The notes under the pieces are model-generated. The model was not told the DNA's origin. It did no database searches and saw nothing but the letters and a program-made list of their open reading frames with translations. Both the position numbers and the translations under genes were made by a program. A stretch of 64,000 nucleotides of DNA from Gemmatimonadota bacterium (GTDB lineage: Bacteria; Gemmatimonadota; Gemmatimonadetes; Gemmatimonadales; GWC2-71-9). The stretch spans positions 75,569 to 139,568 of the forward strand of contig JANYKV010000063.1 of assembly GCA_025358055.1 (NCBI GenBank), written 5' to 3'. This document shows, piece by piece, positions 47,305-56,946 of this stretch. Each line of letters opens with the position of its first letter. The first letter of the stretch is position 1.

Positions 47305-49065
47305 ATGAAATTGCTCTTCTCGTACCTCAGGCGCTACTGGCCGCTCGTGGCGTTGACGCTACTCCTCGCCACCATCAACCAGGTCTTCTCGCTGCTGGAT
47401 CCGTGGATCTTTCGCCACGTGATCGACCAATACGCCACGCGTTTCAGCGACTACACCCCACCGCAATTTTTCAAAGGGGTGGGCCTCCTCCTCGCCGCCG
47501 CGGTGGGGGTCGCGTTCGTGTCGCGGGTCGCAAAGAGCTTCCAAGACTACTATATCAATACCATCACGCAACGCGTCGGCGCTGAAATGTATTCCGACGG
47601 CCTCAAGCATTCCCTCGAACTTCCCTACCAAACGTTCGAAGACCAACGCAGTGGCCAAACCTTGAGCATCCTCCAAAAGGCGCGGACCGATGTGGAGAAG
47701 CTCATCGCCGCGTCCGTCAATGTTCTGTTCACGTCGCTCGTCGGCATCGTGTTCGTGACGGTCTACGCCATCAGCGTTCATTGGGTGATCGCACCCATCT
47801 ATTTCGCGACGATTCCTCTGATCGGGTGGGTCAGCTCGGTATTGAGCCGGAAGGTCAAGACCGTCCAACAGACGATCGTGGCCGAAACCACCGCGCTGGC
47901 GGGATCGACGACGGAGTCGCTCCGGAACATCGAACTCGTGAAGAGCCTCGGACTCGCCCAACAGGAAATCGACCGGCTCAACGGCACGACTGGCAAGATC
48001 CTCAAGCTGGAGCTCAAAAAGGTCAAATACATCCGGAGCCTGAGCTTCGTGCAGGGCACGATCGTCAACGCCCTCCGGACGACAATCCTGTTCGTCATGC
48101 TCTATTTGATCTACGCCCGGCAGATCACCTTCGGGGAGTTCTTCTCACTTTTCATCTATTCGTTCTTCATCTTCGGGCCGCTCCAAGAGCTCGGGAACAT
48201 CATCAACATCTATCGTGAAACCGAGGTCTCCCTCGCCAATCTGGCCAAGATCTTCCAAATGACTCCCGAGCCGAAACCGCTGGCGCCGGCTTCGATCTCG
48301 AACATCCGCACTTTGGAGTTCCGGGACGTTTCGTTCCGTCACCTCACTGCGTCGACCGACGCGCTATCGGGTATCAGCTTCCAGACCGAACGCGGTGAGA
48401 CGATTGCGTTCGTCGGACCATCGGGCAGCGGGAAGACCACGCTGGTGAAACTTCTGGTCGGACTCTATCGCCCGAAGACTGGGGAGATCTACTATAACGG
48501 CCATGCGGGAGAGGAGATCGATTTTGACCAGCTCCGGGAGCAGATCGGGTTTGTTACCCAGGATGCCCAGCTCTTTGCCGGTAACATTCGGGAAAACCTT
48601 CGGTTCGTGAATCCTGGCGCGACCGACGCAGACTGCCTCGAGGTGCTGCGACAGGCCGCGTGTGAACCGCTTCTCGCTCGAGCCAACCGAGGCCTCGATA
48701 CACTCATCGGTGAAGGCGGCGTGAAGGTTTCCGGGGGCGAGAAGCAGAGACTCTCGATCGCCCGGGCGCTGCTGCGCCGTCCGGCGCTGGTAATCTTCGA
48801 CGAGGCTACCTCGAGCCTCGATTCGCTCACGGAGGAAGAGATCACGAGTACGATTCGTGAGGTCTCCACCGCACAGCAGCACATAACCATCCTCATCGCG
48901 CACCGGCTTTCCACGGTGATGCACGCCGATCGGATCCACGTGCTCGAGCGGGGACGCATCGTTGAGTCGGGCGGTCATGACCAGTTGTTGGCCGAAATGG
49001 GCTTGTACTATGCGATGTGGCGGCAGCAGATCGGCGAGCGCGGGGCCACCGCGCAGGCGGCCTAG
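47305..49065 (+). CDS. ABC transporter, fused permease and ATP-binding protein (exporter type)
   Basis: Six-TM domain then Walker A VGPSGSGKTTLVKLL, signature VSGGEKQRLSIARALLRRPALVIFDEATSSLD. Confidence 0.95.
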   Translation: MKLLFSYLRRYWPLVALTLLLATINQVFSLLDPWIFRHVIDQYATRFSDYTPPQFFKGVGLLLAAAVGVAFVSRVAKSFQDYYINTITQRVGAEMYSDGLKHSLELPYQTFEDQRSGQTLSILQKARTDVEKLIAASVNVLFTSLVGIVFVTVYAISVHWVIAPIYFATIPLIGWVSSVLSRKVKTVQQTIVAETTALAGSTTESLRNIELVKSLGLAQQEIDRLNGTTGKILKLELKKVKYIRSLSFVQGTIVNALRTTILFVMLYLIYARQITFGEFFSLFIYSFFIFGPLQELGNIINIYRETEVSLANLAKIFQMTPEPKPLAPASISNIRTLEFRDVSFRHLTASTDALSGISFQTERGETIAFVGPSGSGKTTLVKLLVGLYRPKTGEIYYNGHAGEEIDFDQLREQIGFVTQDAQLFAGNIRENLRFVNPGATDADCLEVLRQAACEPLLARANRGLDTLIGEGGVKVSGGEKQRLSIARALLRRPALVIFDEATSSLDSLTEEEITSTIREVSTAQQHITILIAHRLSTVMHADRIHVLERGRIVESGGHDQLLAEMGLYYAMWRQQIGERGATAQAA

Positions 49066-49099
49066 ACTCCGCTATCCAGCAGGCGATACATCGTGCCAC

Positions 49100-50224
49100 T
49101 CAACGCGCCCGGCTCCAATCCTTGAGGAGTTGCGTTGCGGATGTCCGTTGACCTGATCGCCCGACGGGCGATTCGGTCGGCGTTCGACTGAATCGAGGCG
49201 CCACGTTGGGTTGTACTACGCCGCCGTCAGTCAGAAAGGTTTGGCGGGCACGGTTGTGGGGGTCCTCGACCGCCTCATGAAAATCCAGCACCGGCGCGAT
49301 ACAGGCATCCGAGTCCCCGGCCAAGGCCACCCACTCATCTCGGCTTTTCGTGGCCACCGCGGCTGCGATCTGGATGCGCAACGCGGACCAGGTGGCGGGA
49401 TCCCAGCGCGTTTTTTCCAGGTCCGGGTCCAGACCGAGAAGGCGAACCAGAACTGCGAAGAATTCATTCTCGAGAGCGCCGATCGCCACAAATTTCCCAT
49501 CGGCGGCCGGATAGGCATCGTAAAACGGCGCGCCACCGTCCAGGAGGTTCACCCCACGCTCGTCCCGCCAAAACCCCGCGGCCATCAAGGTCAGGGTCGG
49601 CGCAAGGAGCGCCGCGACTCCATCTGTCATTGCAACGTCGACAACCTGTCCTTTCCCGGACCGTTGGGCCTCGAGGAGAGCCGCGAGCATTCCACTGAGG
49701 GCGAACATCGTCCCACCGGCGAAGTCACCGACGAGGTTGAGCGGCGGCACCGGAGTTTGGCCGGCGCGGCCGATCGCGTGGAGCGCCCCAGTGATGGCGA
49801 TGTAGGTGAGATCATGCCCCGCGGTATGGGCGCGGGGGCCGGTTTGACCCCAACCCGTCAGACGCGTGTATACCAATCGCGGATTGCAGGCTAACACCAC
49901 TTCCGGCCCCAAGCCGAGTCGCTCGAGAGTCCCGGGCCGGAACCCCTCGATCAGTGCATCGGCCTGGGTGAGCAGGGCGAGGGCCGACTCTCGATCGACC
50001 CCGTGCTTCAAATCGAGCGTCGCCAGACGCTTCCCTCGATCGGTGAGTTGGTTGGTAATGCCGACGGACGCCGTGGGTCCCCTTCCGGCTGGTCGACCGA
50101 CGACGATGACGTCCGCACCGAGGTCCGCCAGGAGCATTCCGCACAATGGTGCCGGGCCAAGGCCGGCGAACTCGACGACCCGAAGCCCCGCGAGGGGGCC
50201 GGCGGAGTTAGGACTCTCACTCAT
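49100..50224 (-). CDS. CaiB/BaiF CoA-transferase family protein
   Basis: GLRVVEFAGLGPAPLCGMLLADLGADVIVVGRP...DLKHG...ADALIEGFRPGTLERLGLG...YTRLTGWGQTGP. Confidence 0.93.
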   Translation of the reverse strand: MSESPNSAGPLAGLRVVEFAGLGPAPLCGMLLADLGADVIVVGRPAGRGPTASVGITNQLTDRGKRLATLDLKHGVDRESALALLTQADALIEGFRPGTLERLGLGPEVVLACNPRLVYTRLTGWGQTGPRAHTAGHDLTYIAITGALHAIGRAGQTPVPPLNLVGDFAGGTMFALSGMLAALLEAQRSGKGQVVDVAMTDGVAALLAPTLTLMAAGFWRDERGVNLLDGGAPFYDAYPAADGKFVAIGALENEFFAVLVRLLGLDPDLEKTRWDPATWSALRIQIAAAVATKSRDEWVALAGDSDACIAPVLDFHEAVEDPHNRARQTFLTDGGVVQPNVAPRFSRTPTESPVGRSGQRTSATQLLKDWSRAR

Positions 50225-50254
50225 TCGTTTCCTCGCCTTGCGGCTGCGTTGCTG

Positions 50255-50340
50255 AAGCAATCTTTGTCACCGTCCGGTGCGATGCGGGCACAGGTTTCTT
50301 CATCGGCCCTTCGGGCCTCTTCGCAATGACAGAAGGGCGA
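50255..50340 (-). repeat. dispersed-repeat-like intergenic element
   Basis: Minus strand GTCATTGCGAAGAGGCCCGAAGGGCCGATGAAG...AAAGATTGCTTCAGC; GGCCCGAAGGGCC palindrome. Confidence 0.45.
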
Positions 50341-50363
50341 TCCATGCCTGGCGTAGAACTTCG

Positions 50364-52304
50364 CTACGGTGCGAGCGCGAATGCGATAAGCTTCCCGTCC
50401 GTCCCGTTTCCACCGACTGCCACCACCACGAACTGCTCACCCGTCACCGTCGCGTAGGTCATCGGCACGGAATACCCTTTGGCACCGAGGTCCGCCTGCC
50501 ACAGCACATGCCCGTTCCCTTTGTCGAGGGCATACAGCGTGGATCCGCCACCGGTGACGAAAATGAGCCCGCCTCGCGTGACGATCGGCCCGGGTGAACC
50601 AGCCACGCCGAGAGGTGGGAGCTTCAGGTGACGGAGCAACGGATGATGGCGGATCTCCGGCGTGTCTCCCAGAACGACCTGCCAACGACGAGCCCCGGTT
50701 TTGAGGTCGATCGCCGTCAGGGTTCCGTATGGGGGCTTCACGATCGGGAGCGCAACGAATCGATTCCGTTCCTCGAGCGATACAGTCGAATCAGGATCGA
50801 GATCGAGACTCGCTTTGAAATCGAGGGCGTACTCCGCGTCGAGCGTGTCACTCTTCGCCGGGCGACGCAGTTTGAGAAGGGCGGGCTCATTCGTCGCTTT
50901 CACATATACCAAACCGGTCTCCGGATCATACGCCGCCCCGCCCCATCCCGACCCACCGATGAGACCAGGAGCCGCAATCGTGCCTTGCACGGACGGCGGA
51001 GTGAAAAGCGGCCCGTACCGGAAGCCTTTCACCTTCTCCAAGGCTCGGCGCTTGAGGTCGGGCGTGAAGTCGATGACGTCCTCGAGTCCAAACCCCTGCT
51101 TGATGAACGGCGCCGGCAGGCTCGGGAACGGTTGGGTGGTCGCGGCACGTTCACCGGGGACGTCGCTCGGGGGAACCGAGCGTTCTTCGATCGGCCAGAA
51201 TGGCTTGCCCGTGACACGATCAAACACGTACAAGAAGCCTGTCTTGGTTGGCTGCGCGACAAAGTCGATCGAACCGGTCAGTTGTCGAAGCGTCCCGAGC
51301 AGCGGGGGTGCCGGCAAGTCGTAGTCCCAGAGGCCGTGATGCACGGTCTGGAAATGCCAAATGCGTTTGCCGGTCTTCGCGTCGAGACACACGAGCGCTT
51401 CGCCGAACAGATTGTTCCCCAAGCGTCGTCCGCCATACCAGTCATTGCTCGGTGTACTGACCGGCAAAAACACGAGCCCACGGTAGACATCGACAGTGAA
51501 CGGCGCCCAGACGTTCGTGTGGCCGGTGTAGGACCAAGACTCGTTCTCCCAGGATTCCGCACCGAACTCGCCGCGTTGCGGAATGGGTGAGAAGCGCCAC
51601 ACGCGACGCCCGGTCTTCACGTCGAAGGCCTGCACGTCACCCGGAGGGTCGTTTCGGTAGGAGAGTTTGTCGGCGACCCCATTCCCCACGATCACTAAGT
51701 CGTGATAGACCACTGGGGGGGACGTGTTGGTATAGTGGAGCTTATTGGTGCGCCGGATGAGATCGGCGGTGAGGTCGACTTCTCCGCCGCCACCAAAGCT
51801 CAGGATGGGCTTCCCGGTCGCGGCGTCCAGGGCGATGAGCCGCCAACGACTGTTGATGAAAATCCGGCGCTCCCGGCCATCGCTCCACATCGCCACGCCG
51901 CGATGCACGAACCCCGTGCCGTTGGGAGGCTGTCCCACGGCATAGGCCTTCGGATCATACCGCCAGATTTCCCGGCCGCTCTTGGCATCGAGCGCGGCGA
52001 CCTGATTGTAAGGCGTGCTCACAAATAGCGTATCGCCGACCATGATCGGCGTGGCCTGGAAAAAGCCCGGTCGCGTCCCAAATTCCGGCATTGGCTGCTC
52101 GCCGGTGCGCCACTCCCACCTTGGTTGTAGGCGTCGCACGTTTCCGCGATTCACCGACATCAACGAAGAATATTTCATCCCCCCAGGATCCCCGCCGTAC
52201 ACCGACCATTCGACCCGATGCTGGCCGGCCAGAAGCGACGGCATGAGTATCGCAAGGAGGAGCGAGCGTCGAACCGAGACGGAGCGTCGGGCGTTGCTGG
52301 TCAC
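50364..52304 (-). CDS. PQQ-binding-like beta-propeller dehydrogenase (quinoprotein), secreted
   Basis: EWSVYGGDPGGMKYSSLMSVNRGNVRRLQPRWEWRTGE..., DAKTGKRIWHFQTVHHGLWDYDLPAPP, repeated propeller motifs. Confidence 0.93.
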   Translation of the reverse strand: MTSNARRSVSVRRSLLLAILMPSLLAGQHRVEWSVYGGDPGGMKYSSLMSVNRGNVRRLQPRWEWRTGEQPMPEFGTRPGFFQATPIMVGDTLFVSTPYNQVAALDAKSGREIWRYDPKAYAVGQPPNGTGFVHRGVAMWSDGRERRIFINSRWRLIALDAATGKPILSFGGGGEVDLTADLIRRTNKLHYTNTSPPVVYHDLVIVGNGVADKLSYRNDPPGDVQAFDVKTGRRVWRFSPIPQRGEFGAESWENESWSYTGHTNVWAPFTVDVYRGLVFLPVSTPSNDWYGGRRLGNNLFGEALVCLDAKTGKRIWHFQTVHHGLWDYDLPAPPLLGTLRQLTGSIDFVAQPTKTGFLYVFDRVTGKPFWPIEERSVPPSDVPGERAATTQPFPSLPAPFIKQGFGLEDVIDFTPDLKRRALEKVKGFRYGPLFTPPSVQGTIAAPGLIGGSGWGGAAYDPETGLVYVKATNEPALLKLRRPAKSDTLDAEYALDFKASLDLDPDSTVSLEERNRFVALPIVKPPYGTLTAIDLKTGARRWQVVLGDTPEIRHHPLLRHLKLPPLGVAGSPGPIVTRGGLIFVTGGGSTLYALDKGNGHVLWQADLGAKGYSVPMTYATVTGEQFVVVAVGGNGTDGKLIAFALAP

Positions 52305-52396
52305 GGCTTCCTACTCCCGAGCGATGGGGAATGATGCCGAGGAGGGCGATCGCGAAAAGCGTGGCGAAACCCTCGCCGGACGAGTAAATCTAAAGG

Positions 52397-52798
52397 ATGA
52401 CTACCGTGAAGATGACAGCGCTGTTGGCACTGCTACCAACGGCCTTTCTCCTCGCCCTGTTCATCGCATGGCGACGGCGGATGAATCAGCCCGATGAGGA
52501 TCTCGCGGTCCTTCGCCGGCTGGAACAAGCCGGGCCCAATCCCACCCAGTCGCACCATCCCGAGTTCTTCCTCTACCTGCCGACCCAAGCGGCCGCGGAG
52601 TCCCTCGCGCAAGAGCTCAACGCGGACGGCTTTAGGACCGAGGTCCAAAGCTCGGAACGGAACGGCATGTGGCTGTGTCTGGCGACCAAAGCAATGACCC
52701 TCGACGAATCAACCCTCCGAGATCTTCGGAGTCGCCTCACGGCTATGGCTGAGGCGCGGGGAGGCGAGTACGATGGCTGGGGTACCACGCTGCGCTGA
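52397..52798 (+). CDS. RraB-domain protein with N-terminal membrane anchor
   Basis: TM segment ALLALLPTAFLLALFIAWRRR followed by DEDLAVLRRLEQAGPNPTQSHHPEFFLYLPTQAAAESLAQELNADGF...YDGWGTTL. Confidence 0.8.
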   Translation: MTTVKMTALLALLPTAFLLALFIAWRRRMNQPDEDLAVLRRLEQAGPNPTQSHHPEFFLYLPTQAAAESLAQELNADGFRTEVQSSERNGMWLCLATKAMTLDESTLRDLRSRLTAMAEARGGEYDGWGTTLR

Positions 52799-52825
52799 CC
52801 TTCGACACTTGGGATTGGACCCAGA

Positions 52826-53368
52826 CTACCGGTCAGTGTACCCGATCGAAGCGATCCGCCATCTGTTCTCATGACGCATCAGCGTAATGGCATCATATCC
52901 TTTCCAGGTGTCCACCTTGGCCGAGTCTCCAAAGCGGACGGCATAGGGGACCCAGGCCTGCACGAGGTTCGTGTGCAACCTCAATTCGATTTTCCCGTCG
53001 ATTTTCTCTTCGAAGATTGGCTTGCTCCCTGGGCCGTTCGGGGCCCTTGCCACGAAATCGGGAACCGTGATGGTCACGACCCGAAGCGCGGGCTCCCCTG
53101 GAGGTTGCCAGATTGTGGTGACGACCGCCCCCGGCCAAAAGTGAGCGCTGAAAGCGGTCCAGTCGCGGGCACTGAAATCGGTGTAGTACCGTTCGAGTTC
53201 TCCCAAGATTTCGCGCCGAGCGGCATCAACTGATTCGGTGCCCCGCGTGGATCCGGAATCCGCGCGGTCCACTTTTGAAGCGGGAGGGCGGGAAACGACT
53301 TGGCAGGCGCCACTGGACGCCAGCACCGCCGCCACAAGAAACAACCGGGTTGACCGAGGCGCCCGCAT
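52826..53368 (-). CDS. SnoaL/DUF4440-like lipoprotein
   Basis: Lipobox-like ASSGACQ; REILGELERYYTDFSARDWTAFSAHFWPGAVVTTIW...HENRWRIASIGYTD. Confidence 0.78.
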   Translation of the reverse strand: MRAPRSTRLFLVAAVLASSGACQVVSRPPASKVDRADSGSTRGTESVDAARREILGELERYYTDFSARDWTAFSAHFWPGAVVTTIWQPPGEPALRVVTITVPDFVARAPNGPGSKPIFEEKIDGKIELRLHTNLVQAWVPYAVRFGDSAKVDTWKGYDAITLMRHENRWRIASIGYTDR

Positions 53369-53748
53369 CAACTGCCCGGTTGCATCTTGGCAAGGAGAGA
53401 CGTCTTCGCGACGTGGCACCCCGCTTGGACGACCGAAACGCCCTGGACTTCCCAATTCTTGTACCCATCGACATGGACGTCCACCTGGTAGTTGCCGACC
53501 CGCTCGAACGCCGCCGCAAGTTGGGTAATAGTTCCGTTGTCCACCTGGAAGACTTTGAGGCTATCGGAGAACGTACCGTCGTGAACGGCGCCGGTAGCGT
53601 GAGCTGCCAGGGCGTGATTGGTGGTTGAGTCGACGATGGCGACGACTATGCCGGGGACGATCGAGTCCAAACACGGATCGGTGGGCGGGGCGCACGCGCC
53701 GAGCGAAACCACCATGAGCCCCGCGAGGGGAAACCAAACTATCCTCAC
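53368..53748 (-). CDS. carboxypeptidase-regulatory-like lipoprotein
   Basis: GTG start; lipobox-like SLGACAPP; VVAIVDSTTNHALAAHATGAVHDG...GNYQVDVHVDGYKNWEVQGVSV; 1-nt overlap with the next gene. Confidence 0.65.
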   Translation of the reverse strand: MRIVWFPLAGLMVVSLGACAPPTDPCLDSIVPGIVVAIVDSTTNHALAAHATGAVHDGTFSDSLKVFQVDNGTITQLAAAFERVGNYQVDVHVDGYKNWEVQGVSVVQAGCHVAKTSLLAKMQPGS

Positions 53749-53768
53749 TTGCCAACCTCCATGAAAAA

Positions 53769-55088
53769 CTACTTGGCGAGCTCTCGAGTCCCCTTCACCA
53801 CCTCGCCACCCTTCATGACGAATGATACACGTTCGAGTTCGGTCAAATCTTTCAGCGGATCGCCGGGGACCGCGATCAAGTCCGCAAAACGACCAGGCGA
53901 AATGGTTCCAACCCGATCGGACCACCCCAAGAGGTCCGCCGCATTGGCAGTCGCGGTCTTGATCGCCTGCATCGGGGTCATCCCCCACCGAACATAGTCC
54001 CGGAACTGTTTGGCGTTGTCCCCGTGGGGGAGCATTCCGGCGTCGGTTCCAAAGGCGATCTTCACGCCCATTTTCATCGCGAGCTTGATGCTGGCCTCGT
54101 GGCCCTGAACTACGGCACCGAGCTTCTGGATGATGATGGCAGGGTAGCCCAGGCTCGGCGCGCGCGCCAAAAAGTAGGAGTCTTCGTAGGAATCCGCGAC
54201 CAGGTATGTGCCGCGCTCGACCATCATCCGCGCGGCCTCCTCATCGAGGAACGTCCCATGCTCGATAGAGGCGACGCCGGCCCGCACCGCCCGTTTGATC
54301 CCTTCCGCGCCATGCGCGTGCGCGGCGACCCGGCGTCCCCACATCTTGGCTTCGTCGACCAGGGCATCCAGCTCGGCCTGCGTGTATTGCGGAGCCTCGA
54401 CCGATTCCTCTTCCGACATGGCCCCCGCGGTCGCCGTGGTCTTGATCACGTCCGCCCCGCGCTTTACCAGCGTCCGAACCATCTTCCGAATTTCCGCCTC
54501 TCCGTCGGCTACCCCGCTGAACTCCTGGAAGCGGATGTAAGGGGAGAGCCCGTTGACGTCGCTATGTCCCCCGGTTGCACCGATCGCGAGAGTTGCCGCC
54601 TGAATTCGCGGCCCTGGTATTTCCCCCCGGTTGATGGCGTTGCGAAGCGCCACATCGATGAACTCCGGTGCCCCCACATCCCGAATGGTGGTGAACCCGG
54701 CCTCGAGCGTGCGGCGAGCGTACAGGTGAACGGTCACCGCGATGTCGATCGGACTCCGACGGAACCGATTGCCGTCTGCAGAGGGGTTATCGGTGATGTG
54801 GGTATGGCAATCGATCAGGCCGGGGAGCACTGTGTACGCGCTCAGATCGATGACTCGGATGCCGGGCGGGATGGCAAGACCTGGCCCGACCGCGGTGATT
54901 CGATCACCCTCGATCAGGATCACCGCGTTGACGATCGGCGCTTCGGCTGTCCCATCGATGAGACGGCCGGCGCGGATGGCGATACGAGCGGGCGCAGGTA
55001 TGGAGGCCTGCGCGCCGAGCATACCGGCCTCGGCTAACATCCAGGCGAGGAACGCAGGGATGAACAGCTTCATGGAAGGCTCCGGCAT
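53769..55088 (-). CDS. amidohydrolase family protein (imidazolonepropionase-like), secreted
   Basis: VLPGLIDCHTHITDN, TTIRDVGAPEF, GRRVAAHAHGAEGIKRAVRAGVASIEHGTFLD, AFGTDAGMLPHG. Confidence 0.93.
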   Translation of the reverse strand: MPEPSMKLFIPAFLAWMLAEAGMLGAQASIPAPARIAIRAGRLIDGTAEAPIVNAVILIEGDRITAVGPGLAIPPGIRVIDLSAYTVLPGLIDCHTHITDNPSADGNRFRRSPIDIAVTVHLYARRTLEAGFTTIRDVGAPEFIDVALRNAINRGEIPGPRIQAATLAIGATGGHSDVNGLSPYIRFQEFSGVADGEAEIRKMVRTLVKRGADVIKTTATAGAMSEEESVEAPQYTQAELDALVDEAKMWGRRVAAHAHGAEGIKRAVRAGVASIEHGTFLDEEAARMMVERGTYLVADSYEDSYFLARAPSLGYPAIIIQKLGAVVQGHEASIKLAMKMGVKIAFGTDAGMLPHGDNAKQFRDYVRWGMTPMQAIKTATANAADLLGWSDRVGTISPGRFADLIAVPGDPLKDLTELERVSFVMKGGEVVKGTRELAK

Positions 55089-55106
55089 GAAAGTCAGTGT
55101 GGCGGG

Positions 55107-56435
55107 CTATCGTCCCTCTTGAGCAAGCCGCTCCACGCTCTTCCGGAACGACCCCAATCCGCTGAACAAGAGAATTATCGCGAACGTCTCCGCGGTTCCC
55201 GTTGTAATCGCGAGCGAGATGTTGACCATCTTGTCGTTGTGGAGCACGTGATCGGTGAACCAGCCGACGGCCGTCGGACCGAGCCCGATGCCGATCAGGT
55301 TGATCGTAAAGAGATAGATCGCGGATGCAAGGCCACGAAGCGAATTGGGCATGATTTCAGCAATGGCGGCCGGCGCAGCGCCCCATGGCATGGCTTGGAA
55401 GAATACCGTCGGAATCAGGAGCCAAAACGCCAGGTTCCCATTCGCTGCCAGCATTGAGCTGAGGCCGAACGGGAGCCAGCCGATGGCCGCAACGATCCCC
55501 ACCCACATGTTTCCGTCCACCTTCCCCCGGTGGCGCAGCCGATCCCCGACCCACCCGCCCGTCAAAATACCCAGTGTCCCAAAGATGCCGACGATGACGC
55601 CGTAGGAGACCCCGATGTCGGCGTTACTCCAGCCAAACCGGCGAATGAACATCGTGGGCACCCATCCAGCCGCTCCATACCCGGAGAAGGAGAGGAGGGC
55701 GAAGCCAAGATTGTGGTGTAGGAAGGTCCGCGCATTGCGACCGATGTATCGCAAGGCAACCCGGAGCGGGACCTGCGGGCCGTTCGTACCCGTCTCTTGT
55801 CGGGCCGGCTCCCGAACGGTAAACATGAGCAACGCAAGAAAAACTCCGGGGAGGCCGACGAGGAAAAACACGAATTGCCAGGGTCGAAGCGATCCGAGGC
55901 CGGGGAGTACGACTGTCGCGGTCGTGGTGGCGAACCGGACGACCAGTCCGCCTAACACGGAGGCAAGGCCCGAACCGAGATAGATCGCCATGGAGTAGAC
56001 ACTCATGGCGGTCGTGCGGCGTTCCGGCGGGAAGTAGTCGGCCAAGAGCGAGTAGGCGGAGGGGGAAAGGGTCGCTTCACCCACCCCCACGCCCATCCGT
56101 ACCACGAGCAGTTGCACATACGTGCGTGCCAGCCCACAGGCGGCAGTCATCGCGCTCCACAGGGCCATTCCCACCGCGATGATCGTGCGGCGCTTCCGGG
56201 AATCCACCAATCGGCCGACTGGGAGGCCGAAGAGGGTATAGAATACGGCAAAGCTGAACCCCATCAGCAATCCCATTTGGGTATCGCTGATCCCAAGGTC
56301 TTTCCGAATTGGGGCGACGAGGAGAGTAAGAATCTGCCGGTCGACGAAGGAGCAAACATAGGCGAGCGTGAGCACCCCCACGACGTACCACGCATAGCGT
56401 GGAGGAGGGAACTGGGGGTGCTCATCGGGAGTCAT
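55107..56435 (-). CDS. MFS transporter (spinster-like)
   Basis: 12 TM-like; LAYVCSFVDRQILTLLVAPIRKDLGISDTQMGLLMGFSFAVFYTLFGLPVGRLVDSRKRR. Confidence 0.93.
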   Translation of the reverse strand: MTPDEHPQFPPPRYAWYVVGVLTLAYVCSFVDRQILTLLVAPIRKDLGISDTQMGLLMGFSFAVFYTLFGLPVGRLVDSRKRRTIIAVGMALWSAMTAACGLARTYVQLLVVRMGVGVGEATLSPSAYSLLADYFPPERRTTAMSVYSMAIYLGSGLASVLGGLVVRFATTTATVVLPGLGSLRPWQFVFFLVGLPGVFLALLMFTVREPARQETGTNGPQVPLRVALRYIGRNARTFLHHNLGFALLSFSGYGAAGWVPTMFIRRFGWSNADIGVSYGVIVGIFGTLGILTGGWVGDRLRHRGKVDGNMWVGIVAAIGWLPFGLSSMLAANGNLAFWLLIPTVFFQAMPWGAAPAAIAEIMPNSLRGLASAIYLFTINLIGIGLGPTAVGWFTDHVLHNDKMVNISLAITTGTAETFAIILLFSGLGSFRKSVERLAQEGR

Positions 56436-56618
56436 GCTGGTTCCAGTGCGTGGGGGAGGGGCAGTGCTCCAAACTCTGCCCCTGATGTACGACTGTTCGG
56501 ACCTTCTGACTAGGGGTTAAGGATAAACCCCAAAAGCCTCGCGGCCGGGCCGCTCCTCCAGCGCTTCTCGTAGATTCTGTTTGGGCCGTCCCAGACTCTG
56601 GATCGGGGCGCACCACAC

Positions 56619-56936
56619 TCAGCCGAGGACGCGGAACACCTTCCACTCCTGCGTGCCGGGAATGATATAGGGCCCCAGCGCGTCCGAGTGCGGCTTGAAC
56701 TGAGGCTGGCCCATACCGGCAAGCGCCAGCTCGAAGTCGGCGAGTGAGTTGAAATAGTATTCGTCGACGATATGAGATGCGCTTTCGCCGATGTGCCCGA
56801 CCATCAACTTGGCACCGGTGGCCCGCCGAAACTCCGAGGAAGCAAACTTCTCTTTCCCCCACGCAGTCATGATGGCCACCACGTCACGTTGCTTCCCGTA
56901 CGGAATATCGAGATGCCATTGGCAGACGTACATCAT
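56619..56936 (-). CDS. small hypothetical protein, possible dimeric alpha-beta barrel
   Basis: 105 aa; MMYVCQWHLDIPYGKQRDVVAIMTAWGKEKFASSEFRRATGAKLMVGHIGESASHIVDEYYFNSLADFELALAGM. Confidence 0.65.
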   Translation of the reverse strand: MMYVCQWHLDIPYGKQRDVVAIMTAWGKEKFASSEFRRATGAKLMVGHIGESASHIVDEYYFNSLADFELALAGMGQPQFKPHSDALGPYIIPGTQEWKVFRVLG

Positions 56937-56946
56937 TCCTCCTTTT

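Noticed and set aside
56513-56531. Hairpin GGGGTT-AAGGATA-AACCCC between the 105-aa gene and the MFS gene
   Set aside because: Only a 6-bp stem and no T-tract; insufficient for a terminator call.
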